In this document: positions 1 through 8,323 of the stretch, piece by piece
How the letters are laid out: each line of letters starts with the position of its first letter
Position numbering within the stretch: the stretch's first letter is position 1
Origin: Stenotrophomonas raiganjensis (SeqCode)
Lineage (GTDB): Bacteria > Pseudomonadota > Gammaproteobacteria > Xanthomonadales > Xanthomonadaceae
Direction: 5' to 3'
Length of the DNA stretch: 64,000 bases
NCBI RefSeq assembly: GCF_030658505.1
Contig: NZ_JAUTXR010000120.1
Location: 37,034-101,033, forward strand
The notes under the pieces: model-generated
What the model was told of the DNA's origin: nothing
What the model saw: only the letters and a program-made list of their open reading frames with translations
Databases searched by the model: none
Made by a program: the position numbers and the translations under genes

Positions 1-1
1 C

Positions 2-439
2 GGCCAGCACGAGCGCTGCCGCATCCTGTTCGATCCCAGCCACTTCGTGCTGCAGCAGCTCGATTACCTGCAGTACCTGGACATCTACCACCCGCTGATC
101 CGCATGTTCCACGTCAAGGATGCGGAGTTCCGCCCCAGCGGCCGCCAGGGCATCTACGGTGGCTACGCCGACTGGACCGAGCGGGCCGGCCGTTTCCGCT
201 CGCTGGGCGACGGCCAGGTCGACTTCAAGTCGATCTTCTCCAAGCTGGCCCAGTACGACTACCAGGGCTGGGCGACGCTGGAATGGGAGTGCTGCCTGAA
301 GGACCAGGAAGCCGGTGCGCGCGAAGGTGCCGCATTCATCCGTGATCACATCATTCCGGTCACCGACAAGATCTTCGACGACTTCGCCGGTGCACCGATC
401 AGCACCGCACAGATGCAGCAGATGCTCGGCATCGCCTGA
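2..439 (+). CDS. sugar phosphate isomerase/epimerase, 5' end outside window
   Basis: The frame is open from base 2 to a TGA at 437-439 and gives the last 145 residues of a protein whose start lies before the window. The visible part reads FDPSHF, then RMFHVKDAEF and ATLEWECCLKD. This is the pattern of the xylose-isomerase-like TIM-barrel family (AP endonuclease family 2 fold), with acidic and His residues that usually bind a divalent metal. Family members isomerise or epimerise sugars or inositols; the substrate cannot be told here. A hydrolase gene follows 20 bp downstream on the same strand, so the two may be cotranscribed. The family call is fairly safe, the specific reaction is not. Confidence 0.8.
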   Translation, partial: GQHERCRILFDPSHFVLQQLDYLQYLDIYHPLIRMFHVKDAEFRPSGRQGIYGGYADWTERAGRFRSLGDGQVDFKSIFSKLAQYDYQGWATLEWECCLKDQEAGAREGAAFIRDHIIPVTDKIFDDFAGAPISTAQMQQMLGIA

Positions 440-459
440 GCCACAACGGAGCACTCCCC

Positions 460-1353
460 ATGACGACGTCCCTTCCCGCTGGCGCTGCCGGCGACGACAC
501 CCTGCGCAACCACTACCTGCGCATCGATGGCCAGCGCGTGCACTGCGTCTCCGCCGGCCAAGGCGAGCCGGTACTGTTGATTCCCGGCTGGCCCCAGACC
601 TGGTACGCGTGGCGCCACGTGCTGCATGCCCTGGCCGCAGCCGGCTTCGAAGCGATCGCGGTCGATCCGCCGGGCATCGGCGAATCCGACCGCCCTGCCC
701 ACGGCTACGACACCGGCAGCGCTGCCGACGTGCTGCACCAGACCATGCAGGCGCTGGGCCACGATCGCTACCAGGTGGTCGGCCATGACATCGGCATGTG
801 GATCGCCTATGCACTGGCCAGCGACCAGCCACAGGCAGTGCGCCAGTTGGCGGTCACCGAAGCAGTGATTCCCGGCCTGGCGCCGGAACCGGGCATCTTC
901 GCCGCACCGGCCGACAACATTTTCCTCTGGCACTTCATGTTCAACCAGGTTGCCGATCTGCCGGAGGCGCTGATCAGCGGCCGTGAGCGCGCCTACCTGG
1001 AGTTCATGTTCGACCGCTGGTCGTACCGCCGCGACGCAGTGGCCGCCGATACCTACATCGCCGCCTACAGCCGCCCCGGCGCACTGCGGGCCGGCTTCGC
1101 GTGGTACCGCGCGATTCCGGAAACGATCCGCCAGAACAAGCAGCGCGCGCAGCGCCGGTTGCCGATGCCGGTGCTGGCGATCGGCGCCGAGCACGCCACC
1201 GGCGATGCGCCGATGCTGACCCTGCAACCGCATGCCGACAACGTGCGCGGTAGCATCGTGCCGGGTTGCGGTCACTTCATCATGGAGGAGGCACCGCAGG
1301 CGTTCCTCGCGCAGCTGCTACCGTTCCTGCAGGAGGCGCGCCATGCGGCTTGA
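460..1353 (+). CDS. alpha/beta hydrolase, epoxide hydrolase/dehalogenase-like
   Basis: A 297-residue cytosolic alpha/beta-fold hydrolase. The oxyanion-side motif is PGWPQ near residue 42. The nucleophile elbow VVGHDIG puts an Asp (about D110) where esterases carry Ser, and the catalytic His is in GCGHF (about H272). An Asp nucleophile is typical of epoxide hydrolases and haloalkane/haloacetate dehalogenases, so a C-O or C-halogen hydrolysis is inferred; the substrate is unknown. The start ATG follows ACGGAG by a good distance. The gene overlaps the next hydrolase by 11 bp, which suggests translational coupling. Confidence 0.85.
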   Translation: MTTSLPAGAAGDDTLRNHYLRIDGQRVHCVSAGQGEPVLLIPGWPQTWYAWRHVLHALAAAGFEAIAVDPPGIGESDRPAHGYDTGSAADVLHQTMQALGHDRYQVVGHDIGMWIAYALASDQPQAVRQLAVTEAVIPGLAPEPGIFAAPADNIFLWHFMFNQVADLPEALISGRERAYLEFMFDRWSYRRDAVAADTYIAAYSRPGALRAGFAWYRAIPETIRQNKQRAQRRLPMPVLAIGAEHATGDAPMLTLQPHADNVRGSIVPGCGHFIMEEAPQAFLAQLLPFLQEARHAA

Positions 1354-2268
1354 ACCGGAATTGCAGCAGTTCGTCGACGCTGTGGCATCGCAGCCACTGC
1401 CCGACGATCTGCGGGAACTGCGTGCGATCAGCGAGGGGGCGTTGCCGACGCTGCAGGGGGCGCCGCAGCCAGTTTCACGCGTGATCGAGCACACGGTGAT
1501 CACACGCGACGGGCATGCATTGGAGGTCCGCCTCTACACACCGCAAGGGCTGCGCGATGGCCCGGCGCCGGCCCTGCTGTTCGCGCATGGCGGCGGCTGG
1601 TTCCAGTGTTCGTTGGCGGTCTATGACGGCCCTTGTCGCGCATTGGCCAACGCCAGCGGCTGCGTGATCGCGGCAGTCGGCTACCGGCTCGCGCCGGAAC
1701 ATCCGTTCCCCGTGCCGCTGCACGACGTCACCGACGCCTGGCAGTGGCTGCAGGTCAACGCCGAGGGCCTGGGCCTGGACCCGCAGCACCTGGCGATCGG
1801 TGGCGACAGCGCCGGCGGCAATCTCGCCGCCGCCTGCTGCCTGCTGCTGCGCGAGACAGGGGTGCCGCAGCCGCGCCACCAACTGCTGCTGTACCCGGCA
1901 TTGGATGCAGGCATGGGAAGCGATTCCTACCGTGACTACGCCACGGGCCACTACCTCAGCGCCGAACTGATGCAGCGCTGCTGGCAGGCCTACCTGGGAG
2001 GGCAGGTTCCTCCGCCGGCCCTGGCCTCGCCCGCCCACGCAACCGACCTGCAGGGGCTGGCGCCGGCCTCCGTGCTCAGCTGCGAACACGACCCGCTGCG
2101 CGACGAGGCCGAGCAGTACGCGCATCGCCTGCAGGCTGCGGGCGTCGACTGCACGCTGGAGCGGCTGCCCGGGATGATCCACGCCTGCATCCACTTGCAC
2201 GCGGTCAGTCCCCGCACTGACGTAGCAGTTCAGCGCGCGGGCACGCTGCTGCGCCGGCCCTGCGCTGA
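1343..2268 (+). CDS. alpha/beta hydrolase, HSL family, 3' end apparently frameshifted
   Basis: The start ATG at 1343 lies inside the end of the preceding hydrolase gene. The product has HGGGW (H about 82) and GDSAGG (Ser about 156), the oxyanion and nucleophile motifs of hormone-sensitive-lipase-like carboxylesterases, and a late GMIHACIHL segment carrying the likely catalytic His. The reading frame has no stop where the family normally ends (about 310 residues). It runs on through the tRNA-Ala promoter and gene to a stop at about 2536. A TGA in the neighbouring frame at 2266-2268 would give the usual length, so a one-base indel after about position 2220 is likely; a sequencing error cannot be excluded. 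The end given here is that inferred stop. Confidence 0.7.
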
Positions 2269-2320
2269 CCCGGTTTGGGGCGGCGGCAGGCCTTGTGCCG
2301 CCGCCGTCCCGGCCCGGCGC

Positions 2321-2349
2321 TTGGCAAGCCCGCCGGGCAGCGCTACACT
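2321..2349 (+). promoter_or_regulatory. sigma-70-type promoter of tRNA-Ala
   Basis: TTGGCA at 2321-2326 and TACACT at 2344-2349 are separated by 17 bp, and the tRNA begins 13 bp further on. The position fits a short 5' leader. This promoter lies inside the run-on part of the upstream hydrolase frame, which argues that the true gene ends before it. Confidence 0.6.
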
Positions 2350-2362
2350 GAATCCCTGCCGT

Positions 2363-2438
<76 letters not shown>

Positions 2439-2463
2439 CTATTCAGTGCGGTAACGCACTCAG

Positions 2464-2504
2464 AAGGCCGGAACTCCTGAAACAACAGGGCTTCCGGCCT
2501 TTTT
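2464..2504 (+). terminator. intrinsic terminator after tRNA-Ala
   Basis: AAGGCCGGA at 2464-2472 pairs with TCCGGCCTT at 2493-2501, followed by a T run. It lies 25 bp after the tRNA. Confidence 0.75.
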
Positions 2505-2585
2505 CGTTGCACGGTGCAGACCGGTCCAGCTGGTGAGACGGTAGCGAGCATGTTTTGGGACATCCGCCCAATGCCCCCAGGATCG

Positions 2586-2841
2586 ATGCCCCCCACTCCC
2601 CGACCTTGCGACTCGGCGTGCAAAGCCGAGTGGAAAAACCCAGAAGCTGTTCGACGGCGACGGCCTCCATCAGGAAATTTCCCCGAGCGGCAGCCGCTGG
2701 TGGCGGATGAAGTACCGCTTCGACGGGAAGGAGATGTGCCTGGCGCTGGGCGCCCGCCTCGAGGTGCCACCGCAGCTGGCCCGTAACCGCCGCGAAGACG
2801 CGAGGCGCATAGTCGACCCGAGGCGTGATCCGACTCTGTAG
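2586..2841 (+). pseudogene. tyrosine integrase remnant, N-terminal arm-binding (DUF4102) domain only
   Basis: Read from about 2596, the frame gives PLPDLATRRAKPSGK, then KLFDGDGLHQEISPSG, WWRMKYRFDGKE and CLALGA, ending at TAG 2839-2841. This is the N-terminal arm-type DNA-binding domain of P4-family tyrosine integrases (typically KLxDGxGLYLxVxPSGxKxWRxKYRxxGKxxxLxLG). The ATG at 2586 is out of frame with it across a run of C, so the start is frameshifted. The catalytic domain with its R-H-R-Y residues is absent. The remnant sits about 150 bp downstream of tRNA-Ala and points the same way, the usual place of an island integrase. Confidence 0.7.
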
Positions 2842-3114
2842 ATGAAGGAAGTCGTCGCGGCCAGGGCCGGCCCATTGCCAGGAGAAAATCCTACCGCTCC
2901 GTCCACCACGACGCGACGCGCCCAAGGGCAGGTATTTACCCACAGCACAACGCGGACGCTCCTGATCGACGAGCTTTTCGGCAACTGACAACATGAAAAA
3001 TGTATGAAGCAATCACAAAAGCAGGACGTTGAGCTCAGCGCGCCTGATGCCCTTGTCGTCGAGCCCTCTATCGACACCTGCTCACTCCTGCTCGTTGCAA
3101 GCTGAAGGAAGACA
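2842..3114. other. gene-free stretch inside the decayed island
   Basis: Between the integrase remnant and the next gene I see no convincing coding region or RNA. It is less GC-rich than the flanking backbone and ends in GAAGGAAGACA, the ribosome-binding site of the next gene. Confidence 0.4.
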
Positions 3115-3987
3115 ATGTCACCGAAGGCCAAGGTTCCACTCCTCCTGGCAGCCGGCGCCTTGGTCGGGGCAGGCATCTGGTATGAAACCGCCTCCCCGCC
3201 ACCGCGACAGAGCCACGACACCGTCGCAGCCCCCATGACTGAAGGACCCAGGATCACGGCGACCAGGAATGCCACCCCCACTGCTGGCGCAACTACAGCG
3301 ATCGGTCTGACCTCCTCGGCAAACAGATCAGTTCGCGTGCGACATCTATCTGGCAGAGCCTATGTTGTCGAGGACTTCGGGCCTGTGCCGAGCGGAACCA
3401 TCGACAAGGTAATTGCGGAACTCTCGCCATTGGCGATAGCCGGTGACGCGACAGCCTCGTATGGAATTTTTCTAAAGTTCAATGAATGCGCAGACATCAA
3501 CAGACGCGCATCCAGGGGCGTCGCCCTTCAAGCAACACCAGATGTCGCAGCTGCCTGCAATGATTTTTCGATGGAAAGTGACGTCAACTCAAGCAAATGG
3601 CTGTCACTTGCTGCAGAGCAGGGAAACATCGGAGCGCGACTCCTGTATGCCGCAGACTCCGAATCAGCGCTCGGCGGGCCTGCGGAACTGCTTCGCAGCC
3701 CAGACCTCGCAAATGAATACAAGCGGAAAGCCGTGGACTATCTGCAGGACATGGCATCTCAAGGCAGCACCGACGCGCTCCTTCAGCTTGGGAATGCCTA
3801 CCACGCTGGAGTCCTGATCGATGAGGACCTGGTTGCAAGCAGAGCGTACTTTGAAGCCGTGCGCCTTGTGGACCCGTCAATAGTACCGGCACGTCAGGTT
3901 GGCACCTTGGACAAATCGCTAAACGGAGAACAACTTTCCATGGCAAAAAGAAAGGGAACTCAAATCCATGCCTCGTGCTGTCGATAG
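3115..3987 (+). CDS. membrane-anchored hypothetical protein with Sel1/TPR-like C-terminus
   Basis: A 290-residue protein. The N-terminus has a short charged start and a hydrophobic segment (residues about 7-22), so it is probably anchored in the inner membrane with the rest in the periplasm. The C-terminal part, ALLQLGNAYHAG followed by LVASRAYFEAV, resembles a Sel1-like helical repeat, a protein-binding fold. The middle has CNDF and CADI cysteines that could pair. A clear ribosome-binding site (GAAGGAAG) precedes the ATG. Base composition is visibly less GC-rich than the surrounding genes, and it lies between the tRNA-Ala end and its degenerate repeat, so it was probably acquired. It overlaps the next gene by 20 bp. 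Function unknown. Confidence 0.65.
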   Translation: MSPKAKVPLLLAAGALVGAGIWYETASPPPRQSHDTVAAPMTEGPRITATRNATPTAGATTAIGLTSSANRSVRVRHLSGRAYVVEDFGPVPSGTIDKVIAELSPLAIAGDATASYGIFLKFNECADINRRASRGVALQATPDVAAACNDFSMESDVNSSKWLSLAAEQGNIGARLLYAADSESALGGPAELLRSPDLANEYKRKAVDYLQDMASQGSTDALLQLGNAYHAGVLIDEDLVASRAYFEAVRLVDPSIVPARQVGTLDKSLNGEQLSMAKRKGTQIHASCCR

Positions 3988-4498
3988 GAAGTTCTTCCGC
4001 ATCCCCCGCCGCAAGGCCATTCTCATCCTGATAGTCACTGCCGCGCTCGCCCTCGCAGCAAGCACGTTCGCCTTTGAGCGCGGCCCCTACTTCTGCAACG
4101 ACTGTCACGTGGCATCGCCAGTCCCTGACGCAAGAACCTTGGAAATCATAAAAGACTCGCGCGCACCAATCGACTATGTTCCGCTCTTCGCGTGGGCAAC
4201 GGGAACGACGTACCAGATCTGCAATTCGACTCATTGCACGGTCTATCATGAAAACTTCGAAGGCAATTGGGTGGGCGAGGGACAGATCGCTCGAGAAGGG
4301 GTTCCGCCCGACCCGATCTACGGAGGGGATGTTGATGCAGGCGGTGGTGACACTGGCGGTACCGGCGGCGGGATGATTGGCGGGGGTGGGTGCTACGGCA
4401 ACTGCGGGGGAAATGTTGTCGTCGGCCCGATCTCAAACCCAGGCAATGGCGGTGGTGGAAAGCCACAGGAACCCCCGCGTATTGAAGACCCGGAATGA
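3968..4498 (+). CDS. hypothetical membrane/secreted protein with Cys motif and Gly-rich tail
   Basis: A 176-residue protein starting in the end of the preceding gene, so the two are likely coupled. Residues about 14-34 (AILILIVTAALALAAS) form one membrane segment or uncleaved signal. Just after it comes FCNDCH, which resembles a CxxCH site although a single such motif is not proof of haem binding. CNSTHC follows, and then a tail rich in Gly, Asp and Pro (about residues 110-176) that looks disordered. I do not recognise the family. The two-gene unit looks like island cargo. Confidence 0.6.
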   Translation: MPRAVDRKFFRIPRRKAILILIVTAALALAASTFAFERGPYFCNDCHVASPVPDARTLEIIKDSRAPIDYVPLFAWATGTTYQICNSTHCTVYHENFEGNWVGEGQIAREGVPPDPIYGGDVDAGGGDTGGTGGGMIGGGGCYGNCGGNVVVGPISNPGNGGGGKPQEPPRIEDPE

Positions 4499-4540
4499 TC
4501 AACCGAGTGCAGGAACCACCCCTCATTTCTCGAGTATCGA

Positions 4541-4557
4541 GCTCCACCGCTACTCAG
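4541..4557 (+). repeat. candidate attachment-site repeat (right copy)
   Basis: GCTCCACCGCTACTCAG matches the tRNA-Ala 3' end region at 15 of 17 positions, same orientation. It lies just after the last island gene and just before a terminator, about 2.1 kb from the tRNA. If genuine it marks the right edge of the decayed element. Confidence 0.4.
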
Positions 4558-4562
4558 AAACA

Positions 4563-4596
4563 CCCGTAGATCTTCATGATCTGCGGGCTTTTTCTT
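4563..4596 (+). terminator. intrinsic terminator
   Basis: A 10-bp stem, CCCGTAGATC at 4563-4572 with GATCTGCGGG at 4578-4587 (one G-T pair), loop TTCAT, followed by CTTTTTC. It would end transcription of the two island genes. Confidence 0.75.
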
Positions 4597-4836
4597 TTCC
4601 GGATGCCATTCAAGCTGGATCCTCGCCCCGTCCTTGCGCCGCGGACTGCTCGAATACGCATCACGGACCTGCTGATCGCGCTGCCCGGGCCGCTGCCTGG
4701 CCTCGTCATCCCGCCCCTGTCCTGGCGGCTTTCCGGCACACCTTGTTTCGCGTCGCTCTGGCCGTTGTCACGCTCACTCATCGAAATCCCCCGTATCGGC
4801 GAAGGTCCAGCCAGCCATTTCGCTAGAGACTGCAAG

Positions 4837-5034
4837 GTGATCTGCCGGTCAGCCGGGTGCGAACCGGACGCGATCGATGCCGAAGTCGCCTTCATGCGCC
4901 GCACGCTGGGCGCGGCACTGGGCCGCAAGCTGGCCGGCGGCTACACGCAGTTCGACTGGGGCGAAGCCTGGGCCCGTTTCGATCCGAAGGGCTTCATGGC
5001 CAGCAGCGGTATCCGCTACCGGCCACGTCGGTGA
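4837..5034 (+). CDS. short hypothetical ORF, possibly a gene fragment
   Basis: From a GTG at 4837 the frame encodes about 65 residues ending FDPKGFMASSGIRYRPRR. The frame is open further upstream, but only through the terminator, so the start is uncertain. GC3 is high, as in real genes here. No recognised domain and no clear ribosome-binding site. It may be the 3' part of a gene cut by the island. The rest of 4597-4836 shows nothing I can name. Confidence 0.25.
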   Translation: MICRSAGCEPDAIDAEVAFMRRTLGAALGRKLAGGYTQFDWGEAWARFDPKGFMASSGIRYRPRR

Positions 5035-5040
5035 CCGTGC

Positions 5041-5802
5041 TCAGGTGCGGGTGATCGACACCCCACCCTCCACGCGCATCGCGCTGCCGGTAACGAAACT
5101 ACTTTCATCGCTGGCCAGGAACAGCGCCGCGTTGGCGATCTCCTCCGGCTCGGCCATGCGCTTCAGTGCGTGCAGCGAGCGCACGAAGTCACGTGCATCG
5201 CCGGTGGGCGCCGCCTGCCGGCCCATCTCGGTATCGGTGCCCCCGGGCAGCAGCACGTTGCTGCGCACGCCACGCGCCCCATACTCGGCGGCGATCACCT
5301 GGCTCAGGCCGATCAGTCCGGCCTTGCTCGACGCATAGGCCGCCATGCCCGGGAAGCCCACGGTATGGCCGACGAAGGTACCGACGAACACCAGCGAGCC
5401 ACCGCCGCGTGCCAGCAATGCCGGAAGCTGCGCGCGTGCAGCATGGAAGGCGGCATCCAGATTGGTCGCCATCACCTCGCGCCAGGCGTCCACCGGGAAC
5501 TCCGCCGCCGGCACGCCCGGGCCGAGCATGCCGGCATTGTTGAGGGCGATGTCCAGGCCGCCGAATGACTGCTGGGCCAGATCGACCAGCGCCTGCGCCG
5601 TGCCCGGGTCGGCGACGTCGGCGGCATGCACCACGGCTTCGCCCCCGGCAAGGCGGATCTGCTCGGCCAGTGCCTGCAACGGCTTCGGCCGCCGCGCGTT
5701 GAGCACCAGCTTTGCTCCTTCGGCGGCGAAGCGCAGTGCGCTGGCGCGGCCAATGCCAGCGCTGGCACCAGTGATGAGGGCGATCTTGTTGTTCAGGCGC
5801 AT
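5041..5802 (-). CDS. SDR family oxidoreductase
   Basis: A 253-residue classical short-chain dehydrogenase/reductase. TGASAGIG at residues 11-18 is the NAD(P)-binding turn, NNAG lies at 88-91, and YASSK places the catalytic Tyr156 and Lys160. The position that usually holds the catalytic Ser reads GTF (Thr142), a substitution worth noting. The C-terminus has the usual SDESSFVTG and GG segments. The reaction is reversible oxidation of an alcohol or reduction of a carbonyl, substrate unknown. It is transcribed divergently from the Ada-like gene across a 132-bp gap holding a long inverted repeat. Confidence 0.88.
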   Translation of the reverse strand: MRLNNKIALITGASAGIGRASALRFAAEGAKLVLNARRPKPLQALAEQIRLAGGEAVVHAADVADPGTAQALVDLAQQSFGGLDIALNNAGMLGPGVPAAEFPVDAWREVMATNLDAAFHAARAQLPALLARGGGSLVFVGTFVGHTVGFPGMAAYASSKAGLIGLSQVIAAEYGARGVRSNVLLPGGTDTEMGRQAAPTGDARDFVRSLHALKRMAEPEEIANAALFLASDESSFVTGSAMRVEGGVSITRT

Positions 5803-5860
5803 GCAGGCGGTACCGGTTGTGAAGTGGCCGCCACGATGCCGCGCCTTCGGCCCGCCAACA

Positions 5861-5900
5861 CTCCGTTTCCGGGCCTCGTGGCCAGGTGCAGGAAACGGAG
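5861..5900. promoter_or_regulatory. inverted repeat between divergent genes, candidate operator
   Basis: CTCCGTTTCC at 5861-5870 and GGAAACGGAG at 5891-5900 form a perfect 10-bp inverted repeat with centres 30 bp apart, about three helical turns. It lies between the SDR gene and the AraC/methyltransferase gene, 35 bp before the latter's ATG. Widely spaced half-sites on one face fit a regulator binding both, possibly the adjacent AraC-type protein. Confidence 0.45.
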
Positions 5901-5934
5901 TTTCCGTAGCGACGGCGCATGCCAGAATCCAGCC

Positions 5935-6777
5935 ATGGACAGCACCGCCATCACCGCCCTCGATGCCCGCGTCGAACGAGTCTGCCGTCATCTGCAGGCC
6001 AGCCTCGACGAACCCTCGCTGCAGGAACTGGCCGACATCGCCGGCTGCAGCCCGACCCGCCTGCACCGCCTGTTCAAGCAGGCCACCGGGTTGACCCCGA
6101 AGCAGTACGCCGCCGCCCTGCGCGCCGATCGCCTGCGCACCGGGCTGGAGCAACAGGAGCGCATCACCGATGCCTTCCACGATGCCGGCTTCGGTTCCAG
6201 CGGGCGCTTCTACGAAAACGCACCGAAGCTACTGGGCATGACCCCAAAGCAATGGCGTGCCGGTGGACGCGGCGAAGTCATCTACTTCGCGCTTGCCGAG
6301 AGCTCGTTGGGCAGCGTGCTGGTGGCCAGCAGTGCCACCGGCGTGGTCGCGATCCTGCTCGGCGACGATCCGGAGACGCTGCTGCAGTCACTGCAGCAAC
6401 GCTTCCGCCGGGCCGAACTGATCGGCGCCGACCAGGGCTATGAACAACTGGTGGCACACGTGGTGGGCCTGGTCGAGGATCCCTCACGAGGCACCACGCT
6501 GCCGCTGGACATCCGCGGCACCGCTTTCCAGCAACGGGTATGGCAGGCGCTGCAGCAGATTCCACGCGGCCAGACCGCCTCGTATGCCGACATCGCCGCG
6601 CGTATCGGCGCGCCGCGATCAAGCCGCGCGGTGGCACGCGCCTGTGCAAGCAATCCGCTGGCGGTGGCAGTGCCCTGCCATCGGGTGGTGCGCCGCGATG
6701 GCGACCTGTCCGGCTATGCCTGGGGCGTTGCACGCAAGCGCGAACTGCTGCGCCGGGAAAAGGCCTCGACGGCCTGA
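5935..6777 (+). CDS. AraC-type regulator fused to O6-methylguanine-DNA methyltransferase (Ada-like)
   Basis: A 280-residue fusion. Residues about 15-105 hold an AraC helix-turn-helix pair (DEPSLQELADIAGCS, RLHRLFKQATG, then ITDAFHDAGFGSSGRFY). Residues about 115-275 are a methylguanine methyltransferase with the acceptor Cys in PCHR (C248) and the earlier FQQRVWQAL segment. It takes methyl groups from alkylated guanine in DNA. Compared with E. coli Ada it lacks the N-terminal zinc-cysteine domain that senses methylphosphotriesters, so its inducing signal may differ. The ATG at 5935 follows AATCCAGCC, with no strong ribosome-binding site. Confidence 0.88.
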   Translation: MDSTAITALDARVERVCRHLQASLDEPSLQELADIAGCSPTRLHRLFKQATGLTPKQYAAALRADRLRTGLEQQERITDAFHDAGFGSSGRFYENAPKLLGMTPKQWRAGGRGEVIYFALAESSLGSVLVASSATGVVAILLGDDPETLLQSLQQRFRRAELIGADQGYEQLVAHVVGLVEDPSRGTTLPLDIRGTAFQQRVWQALQQIPRGQTASYADIAARIGAPRSSRAVARACASNPLAVAVPCHRVVRRDGDLSGYAWGVARKRELLRREKASTA

Positions 6778-6782
6778 AGCAG

Positions 6783-6802
6783 GTGCCGACCTTGGTCGGC
6801 AC
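6783..6802. repeat. SMAG-like REP palindrome
   Basis: GTGCCGAC, CTTG, GTCGGCAC, preceded by GCAG instead of the usual GTAG head. It fills the convergent gap between two genes and could act as a transcription stop or mRNA-end stabiliser. Confidence 0.6.
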
Positions 6803-6815
6803 ACTCGCCAGGCAC

Positions 6816-7841
6816 TCAATCCAGCTTCACCACCAGCTTGCCGAAGTTGTGCCCCTTCAGCAGCCCAAAGAACGCCTCCGGCGCGTTCACCAGCCCTTCC
6901 ACCACATCCTCGCGGTACTGGATGCGGCCCTCGCGCAGCCACTGCGGCATCTCGCGCTCGAAGTCCGGCCACAGATGGTTGAAGTCGTGCACGATGAAAC
7001 CGCGCACGGTCAAGCGCTGGCGCAGGATCTGGCTGAACAGCGCTGGCAGGCGGTCCGGGCCAGGCTGCTCGACACCCCGATCATTGTAGGTAGCGATGGT
7101 GCCGCACACCGGAATGCGGGCGAAGTCGTTGAGCAACGGCAGCACTGCATCCAGTACATGGCCCCCGACGTTCTCGAAGTACACGTCGATGCCCGCAGGT
7201 ACCGCTGCGCGCAACTGCGCGGCGAAATCAGCCGCGCGATGATCCAGCGCCACGTCCACGCCCAGCGTCTGCAGATAGGCACGCTTGGCCTCGCCACCGG
7301 CGATGGCGACCACGCGCGCGCCCTGCAGCTTGGCCAGCTGCGCCACAGTCGCGCCGACCGGCCCGGTCGCGGCGGCCACCACCAGCGTCTCGCCCGGCTT
7401 CAGGCGGGCGATTTCATGCAGGCTGGAATAGGCGGTGAAACCGGGCATGCCATACACGCCCAGCGCCGTACTCAACGGCAGGCCGGCCGGATCCAGCCGA
7501 CGCCCCAGCGCCTTGGCCGGCAGTACTGCATGGGTCTGCCAACCGCCCGGTGCCAGCAGCAGATCTCCCACCGTCACACCTTCGGCGTTGGATCGCAGCA
7601 CTTCGGCCACGGTCTGGCCCTCCATCACCGCGCCCACCGCAACCGGCGCGGCATACGAGGGACCCTCGTCCATGCGTCCGCGCATGTACGGGTCCAGCGA
7701 CAGGTAGCGGTTGCGCAGCAGCACTTCGCCATCCGCCAATGCCGGCAGCGCAGCCTGTTCCAGGCGGAAGTTGGCCGCGCTCGGCGCTCCCTGCGGACGC
7801 GACGCAAGCACGATGCGGGAGGTGGTCGAGGGATCGGACAT
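6816..7841 (-). CDS. NADP-dependent oxidoreductase, zinc-independent MDR (CurA/leukotriene B4 dehydrogenase-like)
   Basis: A 341-residue medium-chain reductase. The N-terminal part has SLDPYMRGRM, diagnostic of the LTD/CurA subgroup, and it lacks the structural-zinc cysteines. The nucleotide-binding turn is AATGPVGATVAQLAK (about 156-170). Family members reduce the double bond of alpha,beta-unsaturated ketones or aldehydes with NADPH; the substrate is inferred only at that level. It is convergent with the Ada-like gene. Confidence 0.87.
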   Translation of the reverse strand: MSDPSTTSRIVLASRPQGAPSAANFRLEQAALPALADGEVLLRNRYLSLDPYMRGRMDEGPSYAAPVAVGAVMEGQTVAEVLRSNAEGVTVGDLLLAPGGWQTHAVLPAKALGRRLDPAGLPLSTALGVYGMPGFTAYSSLHEIARLKPGETLVVAAATGPVGATVAQLAKLQGARVVAIAGGEAKRAYLQTLGVDVALDHRAADFAAQLRAAVPAGIDVYFENVGGHVLDAVLPLLNDFARIPVCGTIATYNDRGVEQPGPDRLPALFSQILRQRLTVRGFIVHDFNHLWPDFEREMPQWLREGRIQYREDVVEGLVNAPEAFFGLLKGHNFGKLVVKLD

Positions 7842-8106
7842 GGCCAGGTCTCTGCTGTTGCCAGCATCAGGAAAGGACTGCCGACACTACGCCGCGGCGA
7901 TCCCCGATGGCGGCCACGAAAACAGCGTTCCATTGCCCGGACCCGCGCGGGTCCGGCGCAGCCCCTGCCCTTGCAGCATTCGCGCTTGCGGCGACCCGCT
8001 GATTTCCACGGCAGACGATGATCGATTGGCCACGCCCGCCCCACAACGGAGGATCAAGCACTTGCGAGCGCGCAGACGGCAATGTGAAGAAATCTTGGCA
8101 AAACGC
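7842..8106. other. gap upstream of tRNA-Phe genes
   Basis: I see no gene here. Short open frames on both strands lack ribosome-binding sites and familiar motifs. Confidence 0.4.
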
Positions 8107-8135
8107 TTGCCGAAGACTGCCGACCTCCGTAATAT
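8107..8135 (+). promoter_or_regulatory. sigma-70-type promoter of tRNA-Phe
   Basis: TTGCCG at 8107-8112 and TAATAT at 8130-8135, 17 bp apart, with the first tRNA-Phe starting 39 bp after the -10 box. Confidence 0.6.
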
Positions 8136-8174
8136 ACGCCTCCTTGGCAGCGACCTCGCTGCTACGAAACATGT

Positions 8175-8250
8175 GGCCGAGTAGCTCAGTTGGTAGAGCA
8201 GGGGATTGAAAATCCCCGTGTCGGCGGTTCGATTCCGTCTTCGGCCACCA
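8175..8250 (+). tRNA. tRNA-Phe(GAA), copy 1
   Basis: 76 nt with acceptor GGCCGAG/TTCGGCC, D arm AGCTCAGTTGGTAGAGC, anticodon stem-loop GGGGATTGAAAATCCCC with anticodon GAA, T loop GGTTCGATTCC and encoded CCA. Confidence 0.95.
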
Positions 8251-8257
8251 CTTTCGA

Positions 8258-8286
8258 AGGCCTGCAGAAATGCGGGTCTTTTTTTT
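8258..8286 (+). terminator. intrinsic terminator after tRNA-Phe copy 1
   Basis: AGGCCTGCA (8258-8266), GAAA loop, TGCGGGTCT (8271-8279) with wobble pairs, then eight or more T. Confidence 0.75.
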
Positions 8287-8323
8287 CCGGAAACCGGGTT
8301 TGATCACGGTTGCCGCACAATTT

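Noticed and set aside
4554..4781. A minus-strand 75-codon frame starting MSERDNGQSDAK
   Set aside because: It runs through the terminator at 4563-4596 and is rich in Arg/Ser/Gly without motifs.
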